Source: Chinchilla lanigera (taxonomy: Eukaryota > Chordata > Mammalia > Rodentia > Chinchillidae). Taken from it: DNA of 64,000 nt. The number at the start of each line of letters is the position of its first letter. The stretch's first letter is position 1. Under the pieces are notes generated by a model. It searched no databases, had not been told where the DNA came from, and was given only the letters and a program-made list of their open reading frames with translations. Below, one piece after another: positions 11,257 to 23,267 of the stretch. The translations under genes and the position numbers were made by a program. Location of the stretch: positions 13,415,626-13,479,625 of the forward strand of contig NW_004955446.1 of assembly GCF_000276665.1 (NCBI RefSeq), read 5' to 3'.

Positions 11257-11480
11257 GTCTTGGTTACTTTTCTCTCATTGCTGGGACAAAATACCCAACA
11301 CCCAAAATTAAGGAAGGAAAGGTTTATTTAGCTCACAATTTGTGGAGGTTTTAGTCCATACTCTGTTGGCTCCATGGTAGAGTGGCACATGGCAGAAAAC
11401 AACAAAGCAACAAAAGAAAAAGGGAGGAGTGGCAGCAAGCACCCTCTTTCTCTCCCTTACATTGTATGCATACTACCCGT
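11257..11480 (-). mobile_element. Partial MaLR-type LTR, antisense
   Basis: Characteristic antisense start: TCTTGGTTACTTTTCTCTCA, GGGACAAAATACCCAACACC, GGAAAGGTTTATTTAGCTCA, 'gtggaggttttagtcc'. It is truncated after about 220 bp compared with the copies at 29673 and 49550. It is a solo LTR remnant with no viral genes. Confidence 0.7.
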
Positions 11481-11489
11481 CCCAGGGCC

Positions 11490-11526
11490 AGGTGTAGCAC
11501 TCACACCCATAATCCCAGCATTGGAC
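11490..11526 (+). mobile_element. B1 5'-end fragment
   Basis: AGGGCCAGGTGTAGCACTCA followed by CACCCATAATCCCAGCA is the first ~35 bases of a 7SL/B1 SINE. The remainder is absent; the following bases (CCCGCCCCATGACTGC near 11552) are unassigned. Confidence 0.4.
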
Positions 11527-13499
11527 TGTGGATCAATCAAAAATCTAGAAGCCCGCCCCATGACTGCAACCATAACAATAACTTTTTACTTGAAAATAAA
11601 GTATATTGTTGAAAATGAATACTATTCCTTCTCCTTCAAGTGACAAGCATACACATCTTTTTTCAAAAAAATCTTCATTAAATACTCAAGTTGGAGTAAT
11701 CATGAATGTCAGTTGAAATTCCAAGTAAAAAGTAAGTTCTGAGAAAAAAGAAAAAGTAGTTTAATTTACAAGACAAAAAATTGTACATATTTATACTTCA
11801 AACAAGTATCTAGTCTTTAGCAAAAAATGCTTTTTGAATTCTTTCCATTTAGTCACATAGAATATTTTAAAGTGTGTGTGTTAATTTAATAATATTATTA
11901 ACTTTTACTGCTTGATAATTCTTAGATGAAATTAGCCTTCCCTGTCCTTTTACAAAGTATAAGTTAAAAACCAATGCCTAATGGTGCCCATACCTACATT
12001 CATGCGAAGTCTCCAGCAGTTTTATTCATCATAGCTCTTGTAGCACAAGTGAACATGTCAACACAGTGAAAACCACATATAATATCTTAAAATAGTTATA
12101 AACATAGTTTTGATCTCCTGGGCCTACTGAAAAGGTCTCAAAGACCACATTTTGAGAGCTGCTGCTTAATGTTAGCTAACTCATTGGCTTTCTTTTTTTT
12201 TTGCTCTAAAGTATATGAATGTTATGTAAATTGAATCTTGATCTTTATTTCTGCATACTTATGCTTATATTTTTGTACTGTCTGTTCCTGTGCTGGTAGC
12301 TGGTGAAATGGCCTAAATTGAAACATAATATGCTATTCTTTGAATAGCTGCAGGAGGCCCTCGTGAAGTCCTACCCATAACCCCATTTCTGTGGGCATCA
12401 GCCTGCCTTCTAGCTGCCTATATCTTAGATTTTTGCCAGCAAGCTTTTTTTCCTGGCTAATGGAGCCTACTTTGCCTGGGTGCCTTAGACAAGCTGGAAG
12501 TGCTAGGGAATTATTGCCTGCCCAAAAGCCTTCACCTAACAAATTGATGGAAGTGTGGTGAGGAGAGATAGGTAGATAATACCAGACTCCTTCACCCCAG
12601 TGTGTGTTCTACGCTGGCTATTAGTATTCCAGCAGGACTCAACTCCAGCTACTCACCATACATAATTTCTAGCTTGATTTCTCTGCACTGTGCCCCTCCA
12701 CCCAACCTTCCTTTTGCCTGCTGTTTCTTTGTTTCACTTCCCCACTGTGCCACTAGTTTCTCATATTCATCTCTCAAATTGTTTTCACTAAGGAAATCTA
12801 AAATATAAGACAGAAGCTGTTTGTTTATATGGTTCTTTGCTGACTGTCTTTTAGCCTTTGGGAAAAGAAAGAACTTGTGTTTTTCCCCCTTCCTCACAAC
12901 ATTTTCTCCTGGGGATGTCTAGTAACATAGGCATACTTCAATAAGCTAATCTTTTTCAGACCATGCAGTTAGCTATACATCCAGAAGTGTGCAGGGTATG
13001 TAAGTTCTAGAGGCTTTGTAGGTTGAACTTGGATGAAACTCAGGTATAGGTAGAGGGTACTGCCCAGCATAAGTACTGATTGGCAATGAAGTGTAGACAG
13101 GGCCCTTCAGCAAGGCAAGAATAGGCCAAATAGCTTTAGGGCCCAGTAATTCTCCATTGACTTCTGAATACAACCCGGACACTTTGTCTGGCTTACTGAC
13201 TCATCCATGTGCTATCTTCAGCCAGGCATTTATTTATCACTAACTCAGATTTCATGTTGTTTGTTCCTTCTCTTCACCGCGCCCTTCTACCCAACCAATC
13301 CTAATTTCTTCTTTATGCTCTCTGCTATCCTCCTCCCTCAAATTGGAATGCCTTTTCTCTCTTTCTCCTCAATATTAATCTTAACCACTCTTTAAGCCTA
13401 CGGACACATTTTATAAATATGCATGCTTGTTCACATAAAACGTTCCATCCTTCCCCATTACACTGGAACCTTGCACATTCTTTAGAAAGCAGTCCCATT
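11527..13499. other. Intronic stretch, possible unassigned LTR-like segments
   Basis: No gene found. 12330-12720 is somewhat richer in C and G than its surroundings and may be an old LTR, but no defined ends, TSD or family signature could be seen. The rest is unique-looking AT-rich DNA. Confidence 0.4.
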
Positions 13500-13685
13500 T
13501 GCTGGAATGGGAAAATATGGTCTTAGAAATCAGAGTGCCAAAGTTTGATTTTTTTAAAATCTGCTACTTATCAGCGGGACTCGGAGCAAAATGTTTATTC
13601 CCTGTCTTCCAGTTTCTTCCTTAAGTGAGCATAATAAAGGCTAAAGGGTGAAAGGGGTGATGCTATAAGCACCTTAGGAAGTGAG
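13500..13685 (-). mobile_element. MIR SINE, antisense
   Basis: Antisense MIR order: 'cttagaaatcagagtgccaaagtttgat', 'ctgctacttatcagcggg', 'caaaatgtttattccctgtcttccagtttcttcctt', 'gagcataataaaggc' and a closing 'ctataagcacctta'. Strongly diverged. Confidence 0.6.
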
Positions 13686-14779
13686 TTGTGACATGGAGTG
13701 TATTCTAGGACCAGATGTTGACTAATCACTGTCCCTGTCGATGTTCACTAAGATGTCTTTGCAATTCTGGAGACTAGTCTTCAGCTAAATGGTTGTTCAC
13801 TGTTCAGGTTCTTCTTCAGCCTTGCAGACCAAAGTTTGTTTTCATAAAGAACTCATAACTTCCCATTTTTCTAGGAAATTTATTATGTACAGTAAAGTGT
13901 TGTCTTGACTCTTTGAAAAGCAAAATAGGAATGTATAAATTTCTGTAGAGAACCTGACTTTAAGTATTTACATTTTTATACTTTATCATCCTCATTTAGA
14001 GAGAGCTTTGTTTATTTTCCTATGTTTTAACTGTATGTGTGCTTGAGTGTGTTGTTTAAGTAGAGAGATCTATATGACAGTTTGAGTTTAGATGTGTATA
14101 TTTTAGTCTCTCCTGAATTCTTAGTATTTCAATTTATAAAAACAGATTAAATGAGGCTGTTTTGTGGAAGATAAGAGAATCAAAAGGAATCATTAGTTAA
14201 AATAGATTGAAGTTTGATAGACAGAAGGAGTGAGAAAAGTTTAAGGTCATTACTTTGCTCTTTCTTCTCCTCTTCTTCTCCTACTCTTTGGATGTTTTTT
14301 CTCCTTATACTGGAAACTTCCTCTTAGAGTAATACTGCTGAGGAAATCTTCATTCTAGGGCTACACTCTTCACTAAGATTTGTAGACCCATTATAATTCA
14401 TGTTCTCCAAAATTGACTCTGTTAATGAGGCTCCAATTCCATGAAGTTTTCCAGATGGAAATAGTTCTTTTTCCTTTTAATTTTCTTAGGTCTATGGTAA
14501 GAGGATGGACCGAGGAGACAGGCTGGACTTTTCATCCTGACTGTACTATCACAGATTACTGAGAGCAGTCCCGGGCAGCCTGTGGCATAGGCCTTTGGCA
14601 TTTGCCCTCTGGAAAGCCATCTCTGAATACAGGTGACTGCAACCCCTGCTATACCAGCAAGACACTATCGCTCTTGCTTTCTGAATCAGAATTAGATCTC
14701 TGTAATTGTTCTTTTCATAACAGTTTCTAGCAGTCACTCAAGTCAGCAGTCAGTTATGTACAAGCAATGTCCAGTGCAA

Positions 14780-14965
14780 AAGCTGCTAGTCACCTGTGAT
14801 GTTTTAACTCTTAATTAAAAGTAAATAAACATTTCAGTTTCTCATTTACACTAACCACATTTCCAGTGCTTAGTAGCCACATGTGGCTAGTGGCTACCAT
14901 ATTGGAAAACACAGAAAGGATTTTCATCATTGCAAAAGTTTCACTTAGCACTGGTCTAGAGATTA
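14780..14965 (+). mobile_element. Old DNA-transposon relic (3' half)
   Basis: The diagnostic block is TAGTAGCCACATGTGGCTAG followed by TGGCTACCATATTGGA, preceded by 'cactaaccacatttccagtgct'. I recognise this as the right end of a common mammalian DNA-transposon-type repeat (name uncertain, probably hAT-like). A longer copy lies at 62515-62840. ACATGT/TAGCCA is locally palindromic (TAGCCACATGTGGCTA). Confidence 0.6.
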
Positions 14966-16512
14966 CATTTTCCATAAAAGGAATTTACAATAAATGTTTT
15001 TCTTATTGACTCCTGCATGTCTGTTTTTAAACTCATTGGTTGCATCTTTCAAAGAACAGCTCTTAAAGAACTTACAACCTTTTAATTTAACATGAGGAAA
15101 CTTAGTATTTCTTTGGTTGCTAATTATAAGACAGTCTTTTAAAACTGACTTGAATAATAGATATGCTCACATAAGGAGTCCTTGTAGTTTGAGTGGTCAG
15201 TTGTGTTACACTGCATTGTTCTAAGGATCCAAACTTTGTCTTCCAATTTGGATATTCTTCAGTGTGTAGGCATGTCTCTTTCAAGGTTGCTAGAAAGGTA
15301 ATACTCCTCAAAGCATCACCTTATCACCTGACGACTAAAAGCTGTGAGAGAAAGGAGGCATCTCTTTTTATTGAGGAGCAAAATTTTCTCAGAAGCTCCC
15401 TGAAGCTCTTAGTAGCATCCCAGTTGGCCAAATATGAATTCTATGTCCATATTACAAGGGAGAAAATGAACACCTGACATTTTTAATCTATTATGATAGG
15501 CTGGCTCAGCTGTGAGCATTATAAAAACTGAAATTTTTGTCTGTTTTATATACCTACCCTGGGTATTGCCAGTACCTAGGATAGTGCCAGGTGTACAGTA
15601 AGTATCTGTTGTGAATGAATTTGTCAATAATGAGAAAATGTTGACATTCAGAATGGGGCACAGAAGTGAACTTACATGAGGAGTGCACGTTGTGCTCCTG
15701 TCTTCTCCCTCTACTTTTACTACAGTACTTTGAGCTTGATTCTCCTGATTGGCTCTCAGAATAAGTTTTTAGGTTCCCAACTTAATAAGGCAGTATTGGG
15801 CATGAAGTAATAAAGACATTGGACAACACCCTCCACTGAACTCCTCTACTGTCAAGACTTATCCTTATTTTAAATCTAAGTGTAGAAAACATAGACCAGG
15901 TTTGAGTTTTATGTCTAAGCGTTTATATAACAATTGCACGTTGAGTGCCACAGGGCATGCAATTTTTAGTCATTAAAGTAAGAGTGGTCTTCGGTTGTGT
16001 TAGATGCCATACCCTGTGTTTGTTAGTCTTTTTCGATTGGGTTTGTGGGTTGGGAAGGTTGGGATGTCAGCATCCAACAGGTGTCTGTAACCTTAGTAAC
16101 AATAAATATCACTTCTCAAAGCATCTGGCACCTTGGGTTGATGACTCAGCCATTTCTTATTTTAATCTGGTGACTAAACTAGTCCACTAAATTGGGCTAA
16201 ATTGTATGCCACTCTTCACCTTATTGCTGGTTTCTTGGGCCTCAATCTGGATTAGGTTGCTACTGACTAAAACCATTGGCAGGAGGATATACTGGAATTT
16301 AGAATTCCAAGTTCAGTGTTTATGAAGAAAATTAGAAATATGAAGATTGGGCAGATTTTATTGCAGGAGATTAAAGAAAAGGGTCTTTTCATAAATAATG
16401 TTCATAAATTATGTCATATAAAAGATATTTGAAAAAGTTACAATATGTACCAATGCTTTCATTAGATCTATTTCACTATTTTTACTTTACTACTTTTAGG
16501 TACTTAATGTAT
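14966..16512. other. Intronic stretch, no recognised feature
   Basis: Mostly unique-looking sequence. 15500-15625 has a faint L2/MIR-like look ('tgccagtacctaggatagtgccagg', 'aagtatctgttgtgaatgaat') but is too short to claim. Open frames here are short and unlike known proteins. Confidence 0.45.
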
Positions 16513-16537
16513 TTATATATAGATATAGATATAGATA
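16513..16537. repeat. (AGATAT)n microsatellite
   Basis: TATATATAGATATAGATATA and continuing; four imperfect six-base units abutting the poly-T of the SINE to its right. Confidence 0.8.
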
Positions 16538-16623
16538 TTTTTTTTTTCCGGTACCGGGAATCCAACTCATGACCTTGCAATTGTCAGGCAGGCCCTGTGC
16601 CACTGAGCTAAATTCCCAGCCCC
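16538..16623 (-). mobile_element. ID-like SINE, antisense (GGTACCGG subgroup)
   Basis: The plus strand starts with a T-run, then CCGGTACCGGGAATCCAACT, 'cttgcaattgtcagg', and ends GCTAAATTCCCAGCCCC. The complement is therefore GGGGCTGGGAATTTAGCTCA through GGTACCGG and a poly-A tail. A and B boxes are both recognisable. Confidence 0.85.
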
Positions 16624-17129
16624 TGCATTTCTGAATGTGGCAAATTAAATACTGTTTCTCATTTAAAGAACTGATTACGTGAGTTGGATTTTCATTATGT
16701 TCCATGTGTTTCCAATGGACAAGTTCTATTAAATGCAGAACCAGCATTCTTCTTTTATACTTGACTTCATGTATGCCATCTCATATGTGGTCATATATAT
16801 TCCCTTTGATTGATATACAGGACTTGATGTCATATATTACTTTATATGATTTGATAGTGTGAGCTAAGATGAATAATGGCTTTCTAAACATCTTTCAAAC
16901 AGTACTTCAGTGAGTATTGAAGAAATATTTATTGAATTAATTGATTGGAAAATGATTTGACATATTACTGCTCTATGCATTAATATTTATCTAAATTATG
17001 TATTACATGTTATATATTAAATATATGTGCTTACATACCTTTTTAAATCTCTACCTTATGTGATAGTAGAGTTTTTAAGTTTATCCCATTGCCTATGATC
17101 AATGATTTGTCTATTTCAGTTACATGAGG

Positions 17130-17345
17130 CATAAATACATCTTGGGTTTTGTAACCTTGGGCAAATCTACATAATCTCTATGTGTCTTAGTTTCCCTATT
17201 GATAAACAGAAAATGATAACAGTACATTCATTATTCATTAGGCTGCCATAGGTAAATGTGTTAATATCTATAAAGCACTCGGAACCATATCAGAACTCTA
17301 CTACTTTGGCAGTAGCCTTCTATAAGCACTAATTAGCTCTGTGGA
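17130..17345 (-). mobile_element. MIR SINE, antisense
   Basis: Landmarks: TAACCTTGGGCAAATCTACA, 'tctatgtgtcttagtttccctattgataaa', 'gataacagtac' and 'tataaagcactcggaaccatatcag'. This is the standard antisense MIR series with normal spacing. Confidence 0.75.
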
Positions 17346-17549
17346 ATTTATCATAAAGTATGTACCATATATTATGGAAAAAGTGTGTGCTGTATATCCT
17401 TTACATTAGTAAAATTTATAGCAAACTTGCATACAGATAATTGTGCACACAGTATTTTTGTTGTTATAGTTAGCACTGGGTAACACTGCTTCCACTTTTG
17501 TCCCTGAAGCTTAAGGATAGTTCTTCAAAATATCGATAGTGTCTGAATG

Positions 17550-17970
17550 TAGCTTGTAGCAGATGTTGTTGGTACCCTACCCAGATTTCCTTTGTGAGCC
17601 CAGTGCATCCATCTCCCAGCTGCTATGGGTATTGGCTGCTAATGACTCACACCTGTATTCTTCTCTAAAGCACTGCTCTTGGCTGACAGTAATTGTCTCA
17701 ATCAAATATGTCTAGGAGATCATGAGATCAGGCCCCAAACCTTTCCTGCTCTTCAGGGTGACTCATAGCCAATGATGATACAAGGCTGTAACACCAGCTT
17801 CCTTGCCTCTGAACTGAACAACTTCTTTGGTTCCATCCAAGCTCCAGAGTCCTTCATGGAATCAAGCCAAGGCTAGATTTCTGAAAACATATCTTTGCCA
17901 AGATTCTTCTCCCTATCTTACTTCTTTCATTCCTAGTTTTCCTGACAGCATGTAATTTATAATCAGTATA
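17550..17970. other. Possible unassigned LTR or old repeat
   Basis: A block with higher GC than its surroundings, including GTTGTTGGTACCCTACCCAG and 'cagctgctatgggtattggctgctaatgactc'. Its composition suggests an old LTR, but I cannot name a family or define its ends. No exon signal. Confidence 0.25.
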
Positions 17971-18036
17971 TTAGAAATATCATCTCTGTCCTCTAGATGG
18001 AATTAAATAAGGCTGTCCAGCTAAGCCAGCAATTTA

Positions 18037-18375
18037 TCTTAGTCCTCTTTCTGTTCATATAACAGACTACCACAGACTGAGTAATTTTTAAAGAAGAATT
18101 ACATATCACAGTTCTGGAGGCTTGGAAGTCCAAGACTGAGGATCTGCATCTGACGAGGGTCTTCTTAATGTGCAGAAAGCATCCTATGGCGAGACAGAGC
18201 CATCGTGCCAGCTTGGATCTCTCTTCCTCTTCTATATCATGGGTCCCCATCCTTATTATCTTATCTAACCACTAATTATTTCCTACAGGCCCTACCTCCA
18301 AATACCATGAACATAAAATTTGCAGATGAAATTTCTAATACTTGAGTTTTAGGGGGATGCTTCAAACCATAATAC
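18037..18375 (-). mobile_element. MaLR (MLT1/MST-like) LTR, antisense
   Basis: Sequence order: TTAGTCCTCTTTCTGTTCAT, 'acagactaccacagactgagtaattt', CACAGTTCTGGAGGCTTGGA, 'catctgacgagggtcttctt', 'ggccctacctccaaatacc' and the terminal 'gggggatgcttcaaaccataat'. This is a nearly complete solo LTR, 440 bp upstream of the ARL15 exon. It is diverged and has no coding remnant. Confidence 0.8.
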
Positions 18376-18815
18376 AATCCTATGAAATTGTCACCAAATT
18401 AATATAAGTGGGACAGAGAAAAGCCTTGGTGAGCATCTGGGTGGCACTATTTTTTCAGTTAGGTGTATCATCAATTCGTAAAAAGTGTAGTATATTTAGG
18501 ACTCTTAAGCAGAGTCTGGAAATACTCTTTAGACTTCAAGTCTTACCTTGATTCCTTCTCATGTATTTTGATGTAAAATTCATGAAGAATGACTGAAAGT
18601 TTTATGTTCTCCTTTGATATCCTATCTGCCGCTTGTTGCTAACACCTTTGTTCTTACCCATGACTGCCTCTGCCTGTTCTAGATTCTAATTCTGTTCCAT
18701 CCTATAGACTTTCATAGTGAATTTTGAAAAGGTTTCCAGCAGGAATTACTGTTGGGAACATTTTTCAGTTTCTGAAAACCATTTCCAAAAGCACAATTTG
18801 TTTTGTTTTTGACAG

Positions 18816-19024
18816 GAGCTGATAATATCCGGAAATACTGGAGTCGCTACTACCAAGGATCTCAAGGGGTAATATTTGTATTAGACAGTGCTTCTTCAGA
18901 GGATGATTTAGAAACTGCTAGAAATGAACTGCACTCAGCTCTTCAGCACCCACAGTTATGCACTTTACCCTTTTTAATATTGGCCAATCATCAAGACAAG
19001 CCAGCAGCACGCTCAGTGCAAGAG
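18816..19024 (+). CDS. ARL15: ARL15 internal coding exon (ARF-like GTPase 15), partial gene
   Basis: This 209-nt exon encodes about 70 residues, beginning GADNIRKYWSRYYQGSQGV and ending at ARSVQE. I recognise it as the middle of ARL15, an atypical ARF/ARL-family small GTPase of about 204 residues in human; by my recollection of that protein it covers roughly residues 85-154. It carries the switch II region after the G3 motif (IRKYWSRYYQG, usual in ARF proteins), the core strand VIFVLDSASSEDD, and the G4 guanine-specificity motif as NHQD, where most ARFs have NKQD. The P-loop lies in an upstream exon outside the window. The acceptor is TTTTGTTTTTGACAG ending at 18815; the first Gly codon is split (G|GA, phase 1). 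The donor is GAG|GTATGT at 19025, after a complete codon. Reading into the intron would add 22 residues before a stop at 19091. ARL15 is associated with Golgi/endomembrane traffic, adipocyte biology and CNNM magnesium transporters (family knowledge, not seen here). The frame is open and looks functional. Confidence 0.95.
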
Positions 19025-20914
19025 GTATGTCTCTTTAATGTGATGGCTTTTTGTTTAGCTTGTTTGTTTGTTGGACTACTACTACCATACTGAAATCTGG
19101 AAAGATGTATATATGTAGGGATGTGCAGTTATGCTATTTTGATCTTGAAACTATGATTCTTGTAGAAAGCCTATCTCAGTTTGTTAGTTTACATACCTAT
19201 TCCTACTTGAAGAACACTGTACAAATTGCTTTTTAACTGTGTTCAAAAACATACCTAGATATTATTTTCATCTATTTTGAAGGGCTAAGGGCCTGTTTAA
19301 TTTTTTTTAACTCCACCAGTTTAATTCATTCTTCTCTTCTCCAATTTTGCAAATGACATTGTGCATATTCCCATGCATCACTTGCCTTCAAATGTCAGGT
19401 TCTCGTCCCTCTGAAATGATTGCTCTTGACTAGGAGTAATGGGTCCTATCATCCAGGCTGGAAATTTCTATCAATTCCAAGTCACTAAGTACATTTTAAT
19501 AAGGATCCACTCTTTAATTTTGTTTCAATTTTATTTTATAGTTTATATCTCTCCTATAAAAGCAAATAATTCTGAACAAATAATTAGTGTCTCATTCAGC
19601 CTAGCTTCTAATTATGGTACTAAAGTAATAAGATATGAGTATTTTTTTAAAACTTAAATAATAATGCATTATAACCTAAGTACAGCGAAATGAAGACTCT
19701 TGGTGTATCTCTTTACACCCATACTTCTGAGTATATATTCCTCAACTCCTTCAGGAAATTGTGTGCTTCTGCAAGAGACCTTGGGATAAGATGATTAATA
19801 GGAAGACTGTTGCCATTTATTTTGAAAAATAGATGAGCCAAGAACATACATGTTTTAACTCCAGACCTCCCAAACAGTTAATATGTGACCCATGTCAAAT
19901 AACTTTGTTCTTTTGTTCTTGTGCCTGGCTTCTAACCTATAAAGTGGGAATAATGCAAATTATTCTAAGTGAGTGGGATTAGTTTGGGTAATTTACTTTG
20001 ATATTTAAAGTATGAAGCAGAAAAAGGACATATATAGACAATTTTCATTTGTTTTTAAAAAATAATTTTAAAAATCAGTGGTTCATTATTAGAGCTCTTG
20101 TCTGTCTTTAAATACCTCATTCAGCATTAAGTACTTAATATCCTTTTCTTTATGGATTTTGGAAAAATACTTCATATTTAGTAATTTGAAAGTAATTACA
20201 AATATCTAGAAAAATTTATTTAGAGAGTCATTATTGTGTAGATCTTGCACATGTAATTGTGGAATCTTCTTCATTTGTTCTGAAGAGCTTAGGTAAATCT
20301 TTTAGTGTTTCACCATCAGATTTTCTGTCTGTAAAATGGATATAATAGTATGCAGTGATGGATTGTTATATGTTTAACATTAGTTTATGATGTAACGTGC
20401 TTTGCTGAATATACAGTATTATTCTGATTGTTATTGTGGAAAATATATGGTTATATTATAGAATATAGATAGACAATATGTGTGTTTCTATAAAGCATGC
20501 AATACTAGTATGATATGAGACAGATATGATATAATATCTGTAACTTCAAATCACTTTTTTGCAAGTTACATGCAATATCTGATAATAGATTTATTTTTTC
20601 TTTTAAAGAAACTGTTTTCTTTAGACACAATATAATTGAGACAAATGTGTTATTGAACCCCAATATATGGTTCATAGTAATCATCTGTGTGAAGGAAAGA
20701 CTCACATTGTGTAAAGGAAGCTTTTGACAGTTAATTGCTTCTGAGTATTCCTTGTGTACTTTAGCTGGCTGTCTGTCCTAGGAAAGAACAAATATACCCC
20801 CTATTGTTATTATTATTTTATTAAGACAGATGGATTTAAGTGTAGATTGACCATAAGTATAGTTTAAAGACAATTGTAAACTTATATATACTGGAACATG
20901 TGAGACTGATTTTC
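19025..20914. other. Intronic stretch after the exon
   Basis: Mostly unique AT-rich sequence. 19860-19960 and 20280-20400 each contain short antisense-MIR-like words (e.g. 'cagattttctgtctgtaaaatggatataat') that are too decayed for firm calls. Poly-T and AT-rich words are frequent. Confidence 0.45.
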
Positions 20915-21065
20915 CTTTTTTTAAAATTAAGTTTATTGGTACATTTTACGTATACATAGTGATCACATTCATCATAGGAAATTTGTACCTCTGTATGGTA
21001 TATCTTGATTCTTTTTTTCCCCCATTCTCTTACCCTGTCTTCAACTCTTCATTTATATCAATTTT
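20915..21065 (-). mobile_element. L1 3'-UTR fragment, antisense
   Basis: CCTTTTTTTAAAATTAAGTT, then 'tattggtacattttacgtatacatagtgatcacattcatcatagg', 'tgtacctctgtatgg' and a 'tttccccc' end. The layout matches the antisense L1 3' end also seen at 5005-5150. Confidence 0.5.
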
Positions 21066-23251
21066 AAAATTAATTTTCCTTAAACATTTTTCTTACAATA
21101 AAAATTGTATAGTAACATTTTGAAAACTGGCTTAAGTGAAACATTTTTGCTATGGTTACATAAACATATACAGGTTCATGTTAACAATTTGAGTAATTTA
21201 TCGAGAGACACAGACAAATTCCTTTATAGATATTGAAGTTTGCGGAAGGATAATAAAATGCTCACATTTATTTTGGAGTTGTCTGAGAAGGAAAGGGAAG
21301 CTTCCTATCTTTCCCATTTCTTGATGACAAAGAGGTTTCTCTGTATAGTGTACTATAATGCTTTGTTGAAATATTCTCAGGAATGTTTTAAGAATTAAAT
21401 CAGTATGTTATTGTTAGCATAAAATGGAGTTATGGATTTGAATCTTCGGTGTATGTAATAACCTCAAACTGTTTGCGAGTAGGCTTGAGTAGAAAATTGG
21501 GAAGCATGTAAAGTCTCATGTTACTTGAAATATGTTTAGACACACTTTCTTTTTCTTATTTCATTCCTAAGGGCACTGCATCTGTGTATTTGTATATTGT
21601 TTGTGGAATTTCCAAATGTTAAAAAGATGGCATTTTACTCTGTAAAATGGTTTTGAATTTTAAGCAAAATTCTGTTCTTTAAGAATCAAAGGAAGTATAA
21701 TCAGCTTACCAAAAACCATTGACCAGCTTGTTGGTACCATTAAGAAAAAAGACAATAAGCCATGAAAGTGTACTGATTCTCCCCCAAGTGAAAATTATTA
21801 CATTTTATGGTTTATGCATAAAGTGAGTCATTATTTATTCTGTCTCTGAAGTTAAACTTTAAGAGTTCATGTGTTTAATGAGGATGTCAGAGTATTACTG
21901 ACTTTAGAAGTAGATAGAAGCCAGTGAAACCTTGAGGAGTGAGAATTATCACAGGAATTCCAAGAAAAAATAAAAATCACCAAGAAGTTAAATTTTTAGT
22001 CCCCTCCCCTTGTGTGAATGTGGCTGTGTTTCTGTAAAACATTGAGTTAAGAAACAAAGGCAGTGGTTAAAATTGCTATGTAACCCGCAGTCAGAGGCAG
22101 TATGCCCAATTATTTCATTGCCCTTTGAGAAGCAAGTGGAATCTTGTCCCTAGCATAATTTCCCTTTAAGATTCTGTACTTTGGGAATTGTAGTAGAATC
22201 TTGTGGGGTTTTTGTTTTTTTTTCTTTTTGAACAAGTATACTTTAAAAATAGCAAAACTGAGGGAAAGAACACCCTTTGTATGCTGTCTGAAAGCCAAGC
22301 AATTCTTGCAACAGCTGCTTGTTGTATTCACTTTGGGGAGGTGTAGTTACCATAGTTTTCCAGAATTCACTTGTATCAACTATTTTTCTCTATAGAAAAC
22401 ATACCAGAAACGTCTATAATTATGCCAAGTGGTCCACTTGATCTGTTCAGGGAAAATCTGGTGTAATTTAAAAGATAAAGCTATAAAATGAGAAATCTTA
22501 AGGGTAAATAGGTTGGCTTTTTACTTATATTGAATTGTAATTGTATCTAATTTGTTTTACAACTCCCATGAGAGAGCATACTTCAGCTCTGAAGTTATTT
22601 TATAGGTCAGGAAGATTTTATGAGAAGTTGATGTGGTAGCCAATAAATGCAATAAATATAATCCTATTTTCCCTTTACACAGTCGCTGATTGTGGTTCTT
22701 TTACCTCTTGACTTTTTAAAGTCTTATTTTCATTTTATTGAGTATTACTATAGCTTATAAAGTGACACATTTTGTTAATGTTAAAGAAATAGGCTATATT
22801 TTTAGCAGTCTCTTGTAATTGTATGTTTATCCATATTCTTAATCCATATTCTTAAAAGTTAAAAAACGTGTTTATCTTTTTCATAAATACCATATCAAAT
22901 GTACTATGTTTTGGAATATTTTCAGGCAAATGTTGACTGAGAAATAGGAAAACTGAAACAGATTTTTGAAGTAGAATTTTAAGGTCCAGTGACTGTTGGT
23001 TGAATAATTTATCAGTTTAGCATAGGAAAATCCAGCTTTTAAATTATGGAACCAAAATTAATGTTTAAAATTTGGGATTAGGCTATTTCTAAATTTTCAC
23101 ATAATTATAATTTAGTTTGTTATGGTATACCCAGAATTTGATGTTATATAGAACATAAATGTGAGAAGAGTACTTGAGAGAATTTTTATAATGATTATAT
23201 ATTACTGACTTAAAAATTCTGCTTTGTTTTGGCTGTAAGTATTTAGAGTTT
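21066..23251. other. Intronic stretch, no recognised feature
   Basis: About 2.2 kb of AT-rich, apparently unique sequence. A 13-bp unit, ATCCATATTCTTA, occurs twice in tandem near 22830-22856. No gene, RNA or mobile element was recognised. Confidence 0.5.
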
Positions 23252-23267
23252 TTGAACAATACATTTA

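Larger units (their letters stand above)
1..18815 (+). other. ARL15: ARL15 intron, 3' part
   Basis: Inferred from the 3' splice site at 18815. The sequence is AT-rich and studded with repeats; no other exon with splice sites and a recognisable protein was found. The upstream exon, which must end in a lone G of a Gly codon, lies outside the window. ARL15 is known to have very long introns, which fits. Confidence 0.85.

Noticed and set aside
19025..19093. Continuation of the ARL15 frame past the exon (22 codons)
   Set aside because: A strong GTATGT donor sits at the exon end, and the sequence beyond is unlike ARL15, so this is intron read-through.
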